Shown here piece by piece: positions 32,761-35,163 of a stretch of 35,163 nucleotides of DNA. Every line of letters begins with the position of its first letter. The stretch's first letter is position 1. The stretch spans positions 1 through 35,163 of the forward strand of contig JAKOGH010000410.1 of assembly GCA_024811115.1 (NCBI GenBank). Reading direction: 5' to 3'. Position numbers and translations under genes: made by a program. Under the pieces are notes generated by a model. The model was not told the origin of the DNA and did no database searches. It was given only the letters and a program-made list of their open reading frames with translations. This DNA is from Terana coerulea (Eukaryota > Basidiomycota > Agaricomycetes > Polyporales > Phanerochaetaceae).

Positions 32761-33725
32761 CGTCAGCAGGATCCCGCTAACAGCACTGCACCGATTGCAA
32801 AGTCGCTTGCACGGCTGACAATCCGAATGGGTTTTCGTCATTCGAATACGTAGTATGGGTGCTGGTAAAGGCCTTTTAACGCCTCGAAAGCTGCTCATTG
32901 GTCAGCTTCCCAAACCCAAGGTTGATCTTTTCTTTGTTAGATCTGTGAGTAGCCTGGCTAACTTGGCGAAGTCTTTAATAAACCTGCGATAGAAGTTCAC
33001 AAAGCCTAGGAAAGCCTGAACGTGTTTGACCTTTGTAGGTACTGGCCACTCAAAAACTCCTGACACCTTTGCAGGATCTATCGCGAACGCTGTTTTTCGA
33101 GATAATCATGCCAAGATAGTCAATCCAGTCTTTCAAGAAACATTTCTCTGCTTTTGCATATAGATCGTTGTCGCCAAGCGTTTTCAGCACTTCTTTGACA
33201 AGTTTACGGTGTTTCTTTAAATCATTGCCAAAGATCAAGATATCGTCTAAATACACCATGACTTGTTTTTGTCGAATCAAGTCGCCTAAGATGTCATTCA
33301 TCATGGCCTGAAACGTAGCTTCGTGCATTGGAGAATCCGAAATACATGACCGTTGCCTCAAATAAGCTCTGTTTGGTGATAAAAGCCGTTTTCCACTCAT
33401 CCCCTCACGGATTCTGGACGTTATTATAGCTCCACCGAAGGTTAATCTTTAAAAGATGGATGCCTGCGACAATGAGTCGATTAGGTCAGCAATCTTGAGA
33501 TTGAGTAGCGTTCTTCACGTGATCTCACTGAGTGCGCAGTAGTCCATACACGGACGCAATCCGGCCGTTGTGCTTTTTGACAAAGAAAAATGGTGCCGCA
33601 ACTAGTGATTTGGAAGGTCGAATATAACCTTTCCGTAGTTCTTCATCGATCCATTCATCTAAAGAATGTCGTTTCGGAAGACAGCGGTAGATTTTAGCCG
33701 ATTTGGGAAGGGAAGTACCTTTCAC
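32761..33725 (-). pseudogene. Gypsy reverse transcriptase, degenerate
   Basis: It starts with LDEWIDEELRKGYIRPSKS and AAPFFFVKKHNGRI, followed after a frameshift by APMHEATFQAMMNDIL, and the active-site strand VMVYLDDILIF (Asp-Asp codons near 33242-33256). Then KAEKCFLKDWIDYLG and, in another frame, VQAFLGFVNFYRRFI and the thumb region. Frameshifts lie near 33540, 33370 and 33075. The YLDD box itself is intact. Confidence 0.88.
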
Positions 33726-33758
33726 AAAGTCAATCAGATGATTGTACGCCTTACGTAC

Positions 33759-34470
33759 TCAGCATTCACTCTGATTTTTGCTTGGAGAACACGTCGCCGT
33801 ACTCGCGTAAACTATTCCGCATGTGACGTTTGACTGCAGACGGCTATCGGAGTTGTCCACCTCGATCCATGTCCTTATCGTCGAACATGGCAGCGATAAC
33901 TTCTGCTTGTGAGCAGTCGTTGTGACATCAATGTCCACCCAGTTGATATATGGATTATCTGTATCCTCGTCTCCACAATTGTCCAGGGAGGATTCCCACG
34001 GAAGATCCAAGTTGAAGCTCGTCAGTTTCAGCTTCACCGACTCGTATTTCACGGGCTTGATTGGTAAGACAGCTCTCAGGACATCTGGTGAACTCCATTT
34101 CCCCATTTTCCCAGTCAATCTCGGGGTTGCGCTACATGCTAAGTTGTATCCGATCATCATGTCTTTGTCTTCTAACTGTGCGATATACAGTATACAGGTA
34201 GACTTGTGACCACTGATTTGAACATAAGCTCGGACATATTCACAAATTTCTCCTGCTTGGTTTGGAGTTCCGCCTGCATTGGCTACATCGACCCATGCAG
34301 AACATGCCATACAATTAGTTACCAGATGATTTCTTTCAGCGAACGATTTGTCGATGAAGTTTGTGTGGCGCCTGAGTTTATTAAAGCCTCGGCTTGCACT
34401 TTATGACCATACACCCAAAGCGTTACTGGAAGTCTAAAAGAACGTTTCTTGTTGCAAGCTATGCTAGTTA
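33759..34470 (-). pseudogene. Gypsy aspartic protease, active-site Asp replaced by Asn
   Basis: The reading LPVTLWVYGHKVQAEALINSG leads into GAT, where retroviral-type proteases have D[ST]G; the Asp codon is AAC here (34376-34378 on this strand). Following sequence (GGTPNQAGEICEYVRAYVQI, DKDMMIGYNL) matches the usual protease-to-RT linker of basidiomycete gypsy elements after a frameshift. Without the Asp the protease could not cleave the polyprotein. Confidence 0.8.
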
Positions 34471-34639
34471 TATAAGATTCCAGTACTACTTTGTCCGATT
34501 CTAACTCGGAGCCGACAGAGGGTGGTCATCCCCGAATGTAGATCGCAAGCATTAGCCTCTACATTCCTGGGGAAAATCCATTTGAGTCCGGTAATTAACC
34601 CATCGCGGTCTGCTTGGGCCCGCCCGAGATTCATCACGC

Positions 34640-35163
34640 TTGTCTCGGTGCTTCCATTGCGGCAAGCTCGGATTCGCTCAGCTCACTCGGATGCTTGCTG
34701 AGTTGACTTCACGTTACTAGTGTGGCATTGTTTTGTCATTGTCCATAGAGTTTAATAACTCCATGAGTCGGTTTTGAAGGAGGGCTTGCCCTTGCCTTTC
34801 GAGTTCGAGTTCCACCAGAGCCGAAGCACCGCTGCTCGACTCTTGCCGTAGTTGTTGCTGGAGGATGACAGAGTCGACGAAAACCTTTGCCTTGGTTGGC
34901 ATTTTTCGGGTTGTCAAGCAGTCATTCGTGTTGTGGGTTTTGGCACGCGAGCTTTTACCCTTATCGGAGCAGATCTGGCAGAACTTCGTTCGCCGGACGT
35001 TTCTGCCCTGGTTAGTTTCTTTCGCCTGCCCTTGCCTTTACCCTTGGACTGCTCGTTTGCCTCTGCCGTGTTCTTATTACTCGTTGTTGTTACCAAATAC
35101 CGAGCTCTTGGAACGATCTGGGTGGAGTTCGTACAGCTGCAACAGCATATCGGGTACCTTTCA
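34640..35163 (-). pseudogene. Gypsy gag C-terminal part with zinc knuckle, cut by window end
   Basis: Near the window end the minus strand encodes LLQLYELHPDRSKSS, a Lys/Gly-rich basic stretch (QGQAKETNQGRNVRR) and CQICSDKGKSS...HNTNDC, a Cys-Cys-His-Cys nucleocapsid-type knuckle with an enlarged middle spacing. A helical Gln-rich segment follows (VILQQQLRQ, ALLQNRLMELLNSMD). At least one frameshift separates the pieces. The capsid part lies outside the window. Confidence 0.65.

Larger units (their letters stand above)
29915..35163 (-). mobile_element. Ty3/gypsy chromovirus, 5' end outside the window
   Basis: The order on the minus strand is gag knuckle, protease, RT, RNase H, integrase, GPY/F, chromodomain, dUTPase-like domain, stop, polypurine tract, LTR. 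This is the standard metavirid pol order with two C-terminal additions. Frameshifts and stops affect nearly every domain, so the copy is dead. Its LTR adjoins the end of the copia-type gag-like pseudogene; whether it inserted there cannot be decided without the other end and its target duplication. Confidence 0.9.

Noticed and set aside
1..35163. CRISPR arrays, rRNA genes, bacterial operons
   Set aside because: No regularly spaced short repeats or rRNA-like blocks were seen, and spliceosomal introns with eukaryotic gene families exclude a prokaryotic origin.

Overview
The window looks like basidiomycete (Agaricomycete-type) chromosomal DNA. The evidence is short GT-AG introns of about 40-60 nt, genes with many exons, a Plavaka-type transposase, a DUF6532-type protein and a basidiomycete seven-helix membrane protein. 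It is a transposon-rich accessory region, and only three genes read cleanly from start to stop: the 7TM protein (10756-12303, minus, 11 exons), a short-chain dehydrogenase (14303-15423, plus, 5 exons) and an acyl-CoA oxidase/dehydrogenase-like enzyme (16280-18148, minus, 4 exons). I pieced the exons together by hand; in all three the lengths sum to a multiple of three with matching phases. The dehydrogenase and oxidase genes converge, with an MFS transporter pseudogene about 6 kb beyond the oxidase, so a small decayed metabolic locus is possible but unproven.

Layout. 1-1518: a near-palindromic element with ~0.5-kb arms, whose right arm is interrupted by a 349-bp hAT-type MITE with an 8-bp target duplication. 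1886-2012: a LINE reverse-transcriptase scrap. 2546-4964: a DUF6532-like gene on the minus strand with frameshifts. 5180-9066: a degenerate Plavaka transposase read divergently from it and broken near its C-terminus by a second hAT MITE (8271-8881, TSD CATGCGGC). 9195-10090: a LINE RNase H-region scrap interrupted by a solo LTR (9284-9598, TSD ACCTAT). 10756-18148: the three intact genes. 18575-23870: a zone of inverted-repeat elements, two of which share a terminal sequence containing CACGTG. 24323-26232: the MFS pseudogene. 27069-27385: a second solo LTR of the same family as the first, opposite orientation, TSD ACACC. 28335-29890: a copia-type gag-like pseudogene with a plausible 3' intron and no pol. 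29915-35163 (runs off the window): the 3' part of a Ty3/gypsy chromovirus on the minus strand, with gag zinc knuckle, protease, RT, RNase H, integrase, chromodomain and, unusually, a dUTPase-like domain after the chromodomain.

History read from the sequence. The nested insertions give relative ages: each MITE is younger than its host element, and the solo LTR is younger than the LINE. Several disabling changes in the mobile elements and the MFS gene can each be explained by one C:G to T:A transition, alongside many indel frameshifts. The three host-like genes lack such damage, so the frameshifts are unlikely to be general sequencing error.
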